Program-made: the position numbers and the translations under genes
The notes under the pieces: model-generated
The model's input: the letters and a program-made list of their open reading frames with translations, nothing else
What the model was told of the DNA's origin: nothing
Database searches by the model: none
Assembly: GCF_018873765.1 (NCBI RefSeq)
Contig: NC_057926.1
Coordinates: 55,193,378 to 55,257,377, forward strand
Reading direction: 5' to 3'
DNA: 64,000 nt
Source of the DNA: Telopea speciosissima
Taxonomy: Eukaryota > Streptophyta > Magnoliopsida > Proteales > Proteaceae
In this document: one piece after another, positions 11,051-23,327 of the stretch
Position numbering within the stretch: the stretch's first letter is position 1
How the letters are laid out: each line of letters begins with the position of its first letter

Positions 11051-14000
11051 ATGGCGGCTAAGAGGCTTCTTGATGAACCCCGTCGTGAACCCAACGAGCC
11101 AGATCCCAAAAGGATTAGAACTACACCTTCTTTCGCAGCGTTGGTATCGATCGAATTTTATCGGAAAATTCTATTTGATCCCTTTCTCTTTTCTCCTACT
11201 ACTACTTTTATTTTTCTTAAAATATATCTTCCCCAACTTTTCTAGATTTTAGTTTTAAGGAAAGTTGATTTTTGTTGTTTCCTACCGATTTCATGCATTA
11301 TCCTGTACTATTTACTCATTTCTCCTACAAATGATACTCATTCTGTGTTTATTTAATTAATTAATTAATTGTTGGCAATCTAAACAAACCCTTGGCGCTA
11401 TCTGTTTTTTGGAATCTTAATTTTTTGGAATGACTTAAAACGAAGGATTAATTACTTACTTCGTTTTTTTCTTTCTTCTATTCTCTTAACAGTGTAATTG
11501 GAGAAGTTGTGATGCTGAAATCGTTCCACAAATTTATTTCAACCTTGGAGCCATTGCTTCGAAGAGTGGTATGATGAAGAAGAAACCCTCTCGATCAAAT
11601 CATGTTTTATTATGACTAATTACAGTTTTGGTTTAAAAACTATTGGACTCTGGAACAAACCCTCTCCTCTCAAAGTGTTCTTAACATAATCTTTATCAAT
11701 CTGTGGCCTTAATTAATTATTATTAGGTGAATGAAGAGGTGGAACGTGTGCTTCGACGCAGTGCTGCTCGTCTCTATAGGTACATATATAGATCAATAAT
11801 AATACAAATATATATCTCAGAAACGTTTATTTATTACACCATATATTACTTTCACTAATCCATCGATCACTCTTAATTCTGTTTTTTTCTATTTCTTGTA
11901 GGGAACCCTCAATGCAAATCAGAGCAGCAATAGAAGCCTCAACCTTAACACTTAGCTTCAGCAAAAAGCTCTCACTCCCAGTGTTCACCGGAAGCAAAAT
12001 TGAAGATTTTGAAAATAGCCCACTTCAAATCTTTGTTGTGGACACCCAAGGTGGTCGGAGTGTTCCAACCGCTTTACCTTATCCTATCAAAGTAGAGATT
12101 GTTGCTATCGATGGTGACTTTGCCTCAAGAGACGCTGACAATTGGAGTAGCGAACAATTTAACAGCAAAATTGTGAGAGAAAGAGAAGGGAAGAGGCCAT
12201 TGCTCGCTGGAGACGTCATTGTCACTATAAGGGATGGTTTTGCTACGATAGCAGATTTATCATTTACCGATAATTCGAGTTGGATTCGAAGTCGGAGGTT
12301 CAGACTTGGGGCAAGAGTAGCTCCGGGGAGTAGTAGTCAACAAGGTGTTAGGATAGGTGAAGCCATGACAGAATCCTTCATGGTTAAAGATCACAGAGGA
12401 GAGTGTAAGTTTATCCTATCATTGACTCACATGTTCATGACGTACTACTTTAATTTCAGATTTTTAATCCTTTGGTTTTGTTTGCTTTTCTTACTTATTT
12501 TTCTCTTAAAAAATTAATATGAGGTCCTCTGTAAAATAGATCCACCTAATGAATTGCCAACAGTTTGTGAATCTCAATCTCAACTGTTAATGTTAATCCC
12601 AGGTGTCGCATGTTCAGGTCCATACCCTAAAAGAAGATGTATGTATCTATTAGGGGTTGCTCTTCCTTATATTCCTAGATATACTAAGACCCTCCTCAAG
12701 GCTAGTCAATGTGGGATTAGGAGTCGGATCAGCTTCTCCACTCAAACTTTGGCTAGTTCCTACAAACAACCGCTGGCTTGGTTAGTACTTTGGCTAGTTC
12801 CTACGTACAAACAACAGCTGGCTTGGTTAGTTAGAGGCATTGTCAGTTGAGTGCATGTACCTTCAAGAAATCAAGGAATGGTTTCTCTTGGATTGCATTT
12901 GTGTCATAAAGGCACCCTTCTCCTCCCTCCCTTTGATAGTAATAGGATTTTGTTGGTTTGTCTTAGTCTTTCTTTCAAACTTAGATTCGATTAGATTAGG
13001 ATTAACAAAATTAATAATAAAAAACATCTTGGCACCCTAGTCAGGGGGACCCACACTACATTAAGGTCCGTTAACCCATATCCCTAGAGTGCCTTCGGGT
13101 CTGGCTTAGATACAAAATGATGCTTTTATTGGGTTACTCTTTCCAACTTATGTGCCTGAGACCATCCCCCAAAGCTAGGTTAAGTAGGATTGGAGAAAGG
13201 AAGAAATTTAACTCCGTAATCTATGGACACTTATTTGATGTTACTTTCTGTCAGGCTTCCGACTTGTTAATTAGCTTCATGTTTTTAGCTTTGACTGCAA
13301 CGTAGTCAGTTCTCTCAGGCCAGGGGCCTTGCCATGGCCCTTAATTTTCCCGTTTGGTTTTGTCTGCTTTAATCCATGATTGAAACCGACGGCATAAAGT
13401 CAAAAAAAAAAAAGCATGCAATCAACGAGAAATGATCTGTACTTGTTTCAAGAATTTAATTTGAATCTCATGCAATCAACCAAAATCATTGACTAAACCA
13501 TCTAAATAAAGACTAAGGAATTTTAACTTTCTTACGCTTTCTAGGATGCTATCTTATGAAAATCTCTCTCTCTCTTTTTCTCTGTCTCTTTCTATTATAT
13601 ATTACAAATAATCGAATTAAGGTTTGAATATTTTGTCTTGTTCTAATCGCCTTATCTCTACAGTGTACAAGAAGCACCATCCACCGTCTCTGCAAGATGA
13701 GGTTTGGCGTCTAGAGAAAATTGCGAAAGATGGGGCCTTCCATAGGAAACTAGCTTCAGAGAACATCCACACAGTCCAGGACCTGTTGAAGCTATGGGTC
13801 GTCGACAGCGCAAAGCTTAGAAGGGTAATTAATGTATATATTCCTGTTGGAAATTAATTATTAATGTTAATAATGGATATATATATATATATATCTTCAT
13901 GAATTCGATCGAAGATCATGCCTCTCACAGGACTGCCAATCTCATCTATTGGTTGTAGATATTAGGTGGAGGGATGTCGGACAAGACATGGGAAGCAACA

Positions 14001-14863
14001 ATAAAGCATGCGAAGACGTGTGTGATGGGTACCAAGTTGTATAAATTCCATGGACCCCAACAATATTCCCTTATCTTGAATCCTATATGTCAAGTTGTAT
14101 GGATCATTGTGGACGGCCAATTCTACACCATTCACGATCTAACTATATTTCAAAAGGTACTATTTTATAAATTAAAACATACGATCTTTCTGTTTTATTT
14201 TATACTATTGACTTAGCACATAAAATGTTAATATATATAAACAAACAACGTGAAGATTTATCTCCCTAATTATTTATATTGATTATGTTTCTGTTTCGAG
14301 CTCTGCAGGCCCATGTTGAGAAGTTGATTAGAGAAGCCTACATGCAATGGAATTTGTTGGAAGAACTATTGGATGGAGTGGTCAATGAGAATATTGCTTT
14401 TCAAGCAACAGGTATATACTCAACTCTCTATATATATCCCTTCTTCTTTTTATCAGCCTTGTACAGGTTTTGAATTAACTCTTACTTCCAATACCCTAGC
14501 TAGGGAATCCTGTTCCTGGGTTTTATTAGCTTGAGACATTTTTGGTTGTCTAAGATCTGATTAATTTCCTCATCTAGTTAATATCTTTTAAATTAACATT
14601 AATTAACAAAGATTAATTGTACAGGTGATAGGGAGGTGCAATATTTGAATTATCATCAAAATATTGCAAGATTAAATCACGACGACACTCTTATTATGGA
14701 TACATTCCTCGTAGAGGTTCCTAATGGAGTCATGGAATATGGTGGTGATCGATCACAAAATTTGACACATTTTAACCCCCAAGTTGGAAACACAAATGTT
14801 TACAACATATTGGACTACTCATCCGAAGGTGATTCAATGCCACCACAGGCTTACTTCAGTTGA
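11051..14863 (+). CDS. calmodulin-binding protein 60 / SARD1 family protein
   Basis: CBP60/SARD1 proteins are nuclear DNA-binding immune regulators; some members bind calmodulin, and SARD1 and CBP60g drive salicylate synthesis. Eight exons join in phase: 11051-11139, 11493-11568, 11727-11779, 11902-12404, 13664-13824, 13959-14156, 14309-14411 and 14625-14863, giving 473 residues. The N-terminus is basic (KR...PKRIR), followed by PSFAAVIGEVVM and LEPLLRRVVNEEVERVLRR. The conserved core includes LPVFTGSKIED, KRPLLAGDVIVTI, SFTDNSSWIRSRRFRLGA, VKDHRGELYKKHHPPSLQDE and GMSDKTWEATIKHAKTC. The protein is shorter than the roughly 550-650 residues I recall for calmodulin-binding CBP60s and closer to SARD1. 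Its C-terminal tail (from about residue 395) is unlike the classic calmodulin-binding end. The exon-1 donor is taken as GTTGGT because only it keeps AAVIGEVV in frame. Confidence 0.9.
12405..13663 (+). other. CBP60 intron 4
   Basis: This 1.26-kb intron runs from GTAAGT to CTACAG. It contains a short two-copy repeat at about 12747-12832 (TTTGGCTAGTTCCTAC and GCTGGCTTGGTTAG blocks), a stretch near 13030-13411 that ends in an A run and looks like a retroposon tail, and a CT microsatellite near 13563. Open frames in it show no protein similarity I recognise. Confidence 0.65.
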
Positions 14864-16838
14864 AAGTTAGCAAGCTATATAGTTGTTGTAGGAGATGATT
14901 TCATGAAGAGATAGGCCGGGGTTCTTTGAGCAAGTGGGGGTAGCCTACGCCTTCTCACATAGATTTTTCTATTTAAAAAAAAAATTAATGTAACAATGAT
15001 GTAAAAAGATGTAGGCTACGCCGCTTGCTTAGAGAACCTTTTCCCTTTCAAGTGATTGTATCTTTTGTAAGTCGCCGCCCTCGGAAAAAATTCCTATGGC
15101 TTTGGCGCAAACATTATATGATATGCTACTAAGGTAGTCAGTCATGTATGATGTTTCCCTTCCTTTTTTTTTTATTTTTTATTTTATATATTTCTTATAT
15201 TAGTGTTCTTAATTTGTTTTTTCTTTCATCCATTCGACAAAAAGGTTTGTTGCTTATGTAAATATTCATTTCAAGAAGGTTGAAAGCCACAGAAGTGGAG
15301 TGAGTAAAAGCCACGTTTAATCGCATATATATACGTCCTTTTGCATTTCTTATTTCCCAAGTGTTCAAATTTAATTAAGGTTACTTGACCTTTGATAATT
15401 AACAAGGCTAGACCATATACGTACCAGACATTATGAATCGACAGAAAAGTTTGTTCTTCATTTTTTGTCACTTGGAAATAATGATATCTGATCATGAAAA
15501 TAAAATATTGGAATCTAAAATTCAAGGAAATTCAATTGTTCATATGAATTGACTAAAGGTAATGGCAATGGGGTGGGTTAGAACGGGTATCCGGGTCACC
15601 TTGTTCTGCCCCTAATAGATCAAGTATGTTATGACCTTATTGGCAATATAGTATTTGATAAACCTAGGGTACTCGATCGCCTCAATTATAGTGTAAAATT
15701 AGGGTGTTTTATATGGAGTTGCAATGTTTTAAACAAGTCAGGCAATGTTATAAACCTAAAGGAATCCCCTCCCCTTAACTTAAGATATTGGGGGAGGGTT
15801 TCCCACAACGTTGCCCGTTTAAAACAAAATCTGCATGCTACACCAATGAGGGTCTGAAAAATCATATCATTCATAGAAAGTTCACATGGGGTCACATGGT
15901 CAGAATAACAGAGAGTATCTTATCGTTGTAAAATATATAAACTATCTTTTTTTTAAGGTTTGACAAAAATGTTAGACAATTTCTCTACTCCAAGTTGCTA
16001 TCTTTACGGTTTGAGTTTCCATTAAAAATTGGTTTTTGATCCTAAAGGAAAACACGGGCTATAGATAAGCCCATACAAATAGTTTACTTTTATAATGAGG
16101 TATTGGGGTCATGATTTATTTCAATTCTACATGGATATGATTACTAAATAGTCAGTATTCAAATGTCAACTGAAGAAACGGTTTAGACCAATCATAATAA
16201 TTTTTTATGGTTGAAATTTATAGTATGCGAGTTATCAAAGGGCTTATTGCGATGTTATGGTCCTAATCATGATTACCAGACTAGCTTAATAAAGGTCTGC
16301 CTAATGTCATACATATAACTTTCTTGTAAATACTCTAATACACCTCACTTAATTCTAGCTGTTGTTAACTTCAAATCCGATCAAGTTTGCACTAATATTT
16401 CTATGTTTCTATTCATCTTTATCAAACAAAATCACTATAGGTTATGAATATAAGATTTTATTGTGGTTCAAGCCCAGAAATAAATCGATCTAACCTACAT
16501 TTACCCAATATTGAAAACCAAAATTCTTCGAAATCACACTAGACCAAAACCGAAGTTCCTTAAAACACAGTTTGATTTTGGACTTTGATTCCCAGACCGA
16601 AACCGAGCCGATCCGATTGTTTGACTTCCCTTTCACATGTTGGACCGGGTCTATGGAAGACTGGTTAAACGAAGCCGAATATTTTTTGTGGTGTGAAAGT
16701 GCGAAACTGTGAATATGAGCGACCGGGTGAAGTGTGATTGTATAGTGTACTTAGCAACCGAAGCAAGTAAAATACATTAGCAGTGTCAGCAGACTGAGCA
16801 GCTCTCTCTGTCTGTTCTGCAAAATCTTCAAAGCTTCA
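14864..16838. other. intergenic region between CBP60 and CRS1-like genes
   Basis: It begins with the CBP60 3' UTR, which holds the MITE at 14920-15038. The remainder to 16838 is AT-rich and featureless to my reading. The last 100 bases before 16839 are probably the CRS1-like promoter and 5' UTR (a CTCTCTCTGTCTGT tract lies just upstream of the start codon). Confidence 0.6.
14920..15038. mobile_element. 119-bp MITE with inverted ends in the CBP60 3' UTR
   Basis: The left end (GGTTCTTTGAGCAAG then GTAGCCTACGCC) and the reversed right end (GGTTCTCTAAGCAAG then GTAGCCTAC) match over about 28 bp. The centre is AT-rich. A transcript through it would form a strong hairpin. It begins 57 bases after the CBP60 stop codon, probably inside the 3' UTR. 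Confidence 0.65.
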
Positions 16839-19800
16839 ATGCCCACTGCCATTTTTCTTTCTGCTTCCCACACGCCCCATTTCTTTAATTGCTCAAATCC
16901 AAGTTTATCATCAACTGTTACTAACATTACCATCTCCACCTCTTCCAACACCCAGTGCCGAAATCCTCCCAGAAACTTCAATTCCAATTATCCTTCCAAA
17001 TCTCTCAGGGTTCTTCCATGTGAAGCAAAAACCCCTTTAACGAGCAACAGCAGCATCAACAACAACAGTAGTGACATTCAATCCCCAAATCCCAAATTTT
17101 CAATTCTATCAGAGACTTTGTCCCGTGCCAATGGCCCCGTTAAGATGCCCGCTGCCCCTTGGATGAAAGGCCCTCTGCTCCTTCCCCCCAGTGAAGTCCT
17201 AGACTTCTCCAAAAGCAAGGAGAAGAGTAGCTCCAAAGGCGGAGTTGATGAAAAGAGCGATTCGTGTTTGACTGAGAAGGTTAAAGGAGGAAGAGGGAGG
17301 CAAGCAATGCGTGATATAGTTCGAAGCATTACCAATCTTAAAGCTATCAGCGATTCAGAGGTACCACATAATCGACCAGATGATAGAGAATTTGAATTTC
17401 GGGTTCCGCTCGAACGGGTTGGCGGAGATGGGAATTTTAAATTGGATGGGAAAATGCCATGGGCCAGGGGTGAGAGGATTGTCATTCCGAGACCGAAGAA
17501 GGACAAGGTGGTAACTGCGGCTAAGTCGACTCTTCCTCCTGTGCTTCTCAAAAGGTTGAGAATTGATGCTGCGACAACGACGAAATGGGTGAAGGTTAAG
17601 AAAGCAGGGGTGACTCAAGCTGTGGTGGATGAAATTAAGATGATTTGGAGGAATAATGAACTTGCCATGCTCAAGTTCGATATTCCCTTATGCCTTAATA
17701 TGGATAGGGCCCGGGAGATTGTCGAGGTTTGTATCTATTTGATTTTCATTGACTTCTGCATTTCCTACACAGATTTTGCTCTCTAATGAACTGTTATTTC
17801 TCCACTTTGAATTAAAGCTCTATTTTTGATTGTGTACTTAACTCATTTGGACCTAAGGCTCCATTTGTTCTTGGGGAGGATTATTTCCGGAAAATCAACT
17901 TTTTAGTTACCATAATTTGGCATCAGAGGTTGAGGAAAATAATCTGATTAGTGTCCTCCATGGTGGCAACTGTATGATTTACCAAGATAACGATAACTAT
18001 TTCCCCCTTTTTCTTGAAAATAACCTCCCAATATAATTCAAATAGAAGTTGTTTACCAAATTTTTTTTTTGGGGTATTGAATTTCGGTAAAATAATTTCT
18101 GTTCTTTTTATTTCAACTCCCTTTTGTTTTTGTAATGATTCCTGGACAATATTTTCTGTTAAAGCAAATGGAGCCTTATTGTGAAATAACATAAGATGGA
18201 GAAGAGAAACTTGTACTGATGTTTATAATGCAAAGTGTGAAAGCCTGTATTTTCTTGGTAAAGCAGAAGAAAGAAGTTGAAACCAATTTGAATATATCAT
18301 GTAATATCTCTGTTGACTTGATAAACTATTCCTGTTAACTCCTGGACCAGAGATTATTTGTTTCATTTTGTATTTGCATGTGGTTCTTATTATTACAACT
18401 GTGGTGTGGGTCTAAGTCTTACCCATGTAATTGTTTTTAAACAGACTAAGACCAGGGGTTTGGTTGTTTGGTGTAAGAAAGATATCCTTGTTGTTTATAG
18501 AGGATGCAATCATCCATCATCGTCGACAGCTTTTCAAATGGTATATTCAAGTTTTCTGAGCAGTGAAGAAATATCCACCTTGAAAATCACTCCTGGGAAG
18601 TCAAAAGATCAGATGACTACATTTCAAGTGAGATCTGTTGAGATTGCAAAAATTGAAAGTATGACAGTGAAGGGCAGAGTACTTGATTCTCTTCCTTATT
18701 CTGTGGAAGGAAATGAGGCTATGCAATCAATAAGTGGGACTCTATATGAAAGGGAAGCTGACAGACTTCTGGATGGTTTAGGGCCTCGTTTTATTGATTG
18801 GTGGAGACCAAAACCATTGCCTATTGATGCAGATTTGCTTCCAGAAGTGGTTGATAACTTTAAGCCTCCGTTTAGGCTGTCTCCTCCTAATGAGAAGCCA
18901 AAGCTCACTGATGATGAACTGACATACTTGAGGAAGCTTGCTCGACCTTTACCTACACATTTTGCTCTTGGTAATTATCTTTCCTCACTATAGCTTTGTA
19001 TACTTGCTATGAGAATAATTTTTCTGTGCTTGCTGCAAGTATTCTACTTGTTTTGGACTTTGAACGTGCACCTTATATAATGGGACTGTCTAAATGACAC
19101 TTCTATAGGTGTATATAGAACTTTCCATCTACTTTTGATTGTTCTTTGTCTTAATTCCTAAAAGTTCTTTAAGTGAAGGTAAAATAGGGTTTTTGAAAAT
19201 AATTTGAAAGTGACTTATCATTATTTCATTTATCAAAAGCTGTCATTGTTTTGCACATTTTTCGAGTACAAATGTGAAGTGATAAGTTTTTCCCTCATTG
19301 AAAAAGAAGTTTATACTAAAAGGGCAAAAAAAAAAAAAAAAGAATTTACAAATTGTTTGACACCCTAAGAGGTGTCAACAAGAAAATCCCTTACATAATA
19401 TACAAAGTGACTAATTCAGGCTATTTTCTCTCTATTATGTATGTGTGTGATAATATCTATGGCATCTCTTGGTTGGGTTCTTATGCGCTCTTCCTTTACT
19501 GTAGGAAGAAATAAAAATCTTCAAGGCTTGGCTGCTGCCATCTTAAAGTTGTGGGAAAAGAGTCTTATTGCGAAGATCGCAGTGAAATGGGGAGTTCCAA
19601 ATGCGAACAATGAAGAAATGGCATGGGAGCTTAAGGCAAGTTTGGTAACATTGAACCTTTCTACTGGTGTGGTATTTATAGTAACATAGAACTGAGATCT
19701 CTCCCTTAGGCATGTAGTTCTTTAATCCAGCCTCCTCGTTATACAGAGTGGCACCATTTTTATAACTATTAACTAAAGTAGGTTATATTAATTATTATTA

Positions 19801-22800
19801 TTATAGAAATATTGAAAACATTTGCATGCTGTAACTTCATGCTGCTGCGATATGAGCATTGCTACTTTACCTTTTGAAATTAATATAACTTATTAAGAGA
19901 CGACCCAACAAGAACTCAATGGGCAGTAGAGGAAAGAAGAAATAAAGATGGTCTAGTACATAAATAATAAATTTGCAGGCACAAAAAATATGGTGTGGGT
20001 ACATTGAGATATAATTTGGGATGGGCATAGAAGCTATGCTGATATATTTGGCATGGTATAGGGTAAAAGATATGGTTATGTCATATTTTTTATGCAAATT
20101 AACATTTTCTACAGGTAATTCCCTTGAAAACTTTGAAACTCTGTATAAATTAAGACTTTCTACAGATATTTGGCATTGCAATGTTTTATTTTTATTTTTT
20201 TTTGGGGGTGGGGATGGGGAGGGGGGTTATGGGGAAGTTATCAGAAACGTCCAATTTGATGGATATAACAGTTTCTTATTGGCAGATGTTGTCTGTCTAT
20301 TGATTTTGTTCTACTTCTCTGTTTTTCCCTGTTAGTTTTGTCTGTCTTCTTAATGTAAGGGAAATTTAAAAGAATTCATAAATCTAGGCTTGGCATCTTG
20401 TCTTATGGAAGTTAAATTACTCTTGGTAATATAAATTCTATTCTTTATTTCGCTGACAAGCAACCATCACACAACCAGCCAATAAATCCATCATTCATTA
20501 AAAACCACCATTTATCACTACAAAATCAAAATCAATCAATATTTTTCCATTTTCTGACCAATGAGTTCCCATCTACCCCTATGATTGCTAATTTTAAGTT
20601 CTTGATTTAAGAACATAGATGCCTCTGTGAAGCAACCTTACCTCAGTCTAACCGCAGCACTCATATCAGGCGAGAGATTAAATATGCCCTTAAACAGTCA
20701 ATAAGAAGTTTCCTTAATTACTGTCTTTGCAACTCTCCAGGCTATCTCAACTTTATTCATTAAAAAAATGTTTTCCGTAAATAGTCTATGAGAAGAAACC
20801 TGTGCCCAGCCTAACCCTTCTGACTTTGATCCTTGTTCAATTTCCTCTTCCAACTTTTTCTCTCTCTGTTTTTTAATAGTGATTCCAAATAATCTCCTTT
20901 CCTTTTCTATATCCACAAGCTTAATTTCTTGTTAGGTTGAGTCGTTGCAACCATTCAGGTGGTGTTGACAAGAGTGAGACCCAGCTGTTTTAGCAGGACA
21001 CAACAGCCAAAAACGGCTTGCTGTTCACGGGTGATTGTTGATTGAGGTGGCCAGCCATATTTTAGCTGTTTCCCATCCCTTTTCCAAGAGGGTGCTGACC
21101 ACCTGCACATCCAAGCATGTGCAACCCGAGCTAAGAGCCTAAGACGCGAGTTGCAACCAGCAAAAGTGAGAAAGCACCGGCCCACCTCACATCCAAACAC
21201 ACTCTTAATCCTAGTTGAGAATTCCAGATAATCTATTTACGTCAGGAGGATACAAAAAAGTGGATGTAAAGTTGGCCTCACTGTACACAGTTTTTCATAT
21301 TACTATGTAAAAAACACTGTTTATTAACATCCCTATGAATGTAAATGGTACTCTTCTTGATCAATAGTCAATGCATTAGAAAATATTCATTCTAATATAA
21401 GATGTAATGACAATATATTTATGCCATTGGTGATCCATTAGTGGTGTAAAATTTTAGCTCTGCCTTAGCCATGTTTCCACTGTGAGAAGTTTAGAGCTTG
21501 CTAAGTTTATAAAAGAGTTCTGGGTGTTGACACTTTTACCTGGGCTTGAACTTTGTCCTCATTGTTTACCTAATAACCAAGTGCTATCCTTGATTACCCA
21601 GCAACCAATGCCGTCTCTGCCCTTCTGAAGAGGAAAAGAAAATAAAAAATTATGACAAGATATGGATGTACTTTCATTTGCATTTTGGGTACTAATTACT
21701 TACTGATTTAATGTATCTTTCCTCTTAAGGGTGGTCTTTTTTTTCTGAAACCAAAACTCATCTTTCTTCATCAAGCATTTCTTATTTCCAAGTTTTGCTC
21801 ATACTATCAGGGTATTATCCTAAAGTAATTGATAAATCATCATCTTCATGACGATTGTTTTTCTTTTTCACCTTTAATGGTGCAGATGAGGTTATTGATT
21901 TTGAAACTATCATGATGCTTCCCTTCTTTAATTTGGAGTCTTAGCTCATTTTCCAAATATCAACGTTTTTTTTTTTGGAGGGGAGGGGGTGGTGGGGGTG
22001 GGGGTTGATGGGTTGTGAAGTTGTATGTTGTTAACATACAAATATTATTTTGACAGCGTCTTACAGGAGGAGTTCTGATCTTAAGGAATAAATTCTTTAT
22101 CATAATTTATAGAGGCAAGGACTTCCTTTCTTGCAAAGTAGCAAATTTGATTTCATGCAGAGAAGCAGAACTCAGAAGATTCCAGCTGCAGGAAGAAGAT
22201 GCACGTCAGAAAGCATTTGAATCTTTTTATGTTACCAATGATGCACTATCAAATGGTAGCACAGTAGGAACATTTTCAGAATTTCAATATATTCAAAAAA
22301 AATGTGTGCACCTGGACAATGGGAGTGGGGTTCTTGAAGTCCAAATTGAAGCTGAAAAAGAGAAATTAAAAAAGGAGCTTAGAAAGCAAGAACGCAGGCT
22401 TTATATAGTAAGCTTCATTTTTGTATTCTTGTTTGATTATGAGCTTCTGTCTCTCTGAGAACTGAAAATGAAGCTGCTTGCTATATTCATTTGGTCTTTA
22501 TTTTCATTTATGCAGCTTAAATCAAAGATAGAGACATCAGAGAAGCACTTAACTAAGCTAAATTTAGCATGGAAACCTTCTGAACTGGTTGTGGACAGGG
22601 AAATGGTAACTGAAGAAGAGAGACAATGCTTCCGGAAGATAGGCCTGAAAATGAATAGATACTTGGTACTTGGTAAGATGATTTCTATTAGCTATAGTCC
22701 TTTGTTTCTTTTTTTTGTTTTTCCGATTCAGATGAAGAATTTGATTATCCACTCTAGGTTTTCAAGCACATAGATATACTGGGTTAAAAGGAGCTGTTGC

Positions 22801-23296
22801 TTGGTGCAATGGTACAAGTTCAGGCTGACAACATGACAAGGTTTCAAAATCTGAGGGCAGCCAATTCAGGGAAAAAAATGCTGAAGTTTAGGAGTGACTC
22901 CAAACCAATCCCCACACCCTTGGAAGGGACCCGGAAAATTGGGACTTGCACTGGGTTACATCCCTTTAGATATACATGATGAAAAATGCCCTGTATAATG
23001 TGGATATATTCCCTATCTTTCCTCAAACATTACCTCTCTCCAAGGTTCATCTTTTTGTCCTTATGACGCTCCTTGGTCTTCCTTATCTTTCCACTTGGGT
23101 TAGGCACTCTGCGAAACCAAATATAGGAAGTCCGGAGAAAGGACTCTGTGGGCTAATTGACTAATTCAAAATTTTAACCAATAGATTTTGAGCCTGGAAG
23201 CAAACATCCAGTTGTTTGTTTTGGTAATGGACCAGAATTGTGCTTCTTTAAGTATAACCGAAGCATCCTTCAGGTCATTTTATCACATTGTTTTAC

Positions 23297-23327
<31 letters not shown>

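Noticed and set aside
12554-13305. Open frames of 60-100 codons inside the CBP60-family gene
   Set aside because: They fall in intron 4, have no family similarity, and the flanking exons join in phase without them.
17078-17551. 157-codon open frame on the minus strand
   Set aside because: It is the reverse shadow of CRS1-like exon 1, which has clear domain similarity on the plus strand.
22796-22870. Possible tRNA gene
   Set aside because: The box-A/box-B-like signals belong to a longer unit with target-site duplication and a SINE 3' end; a full cloverleaf was not apparent.
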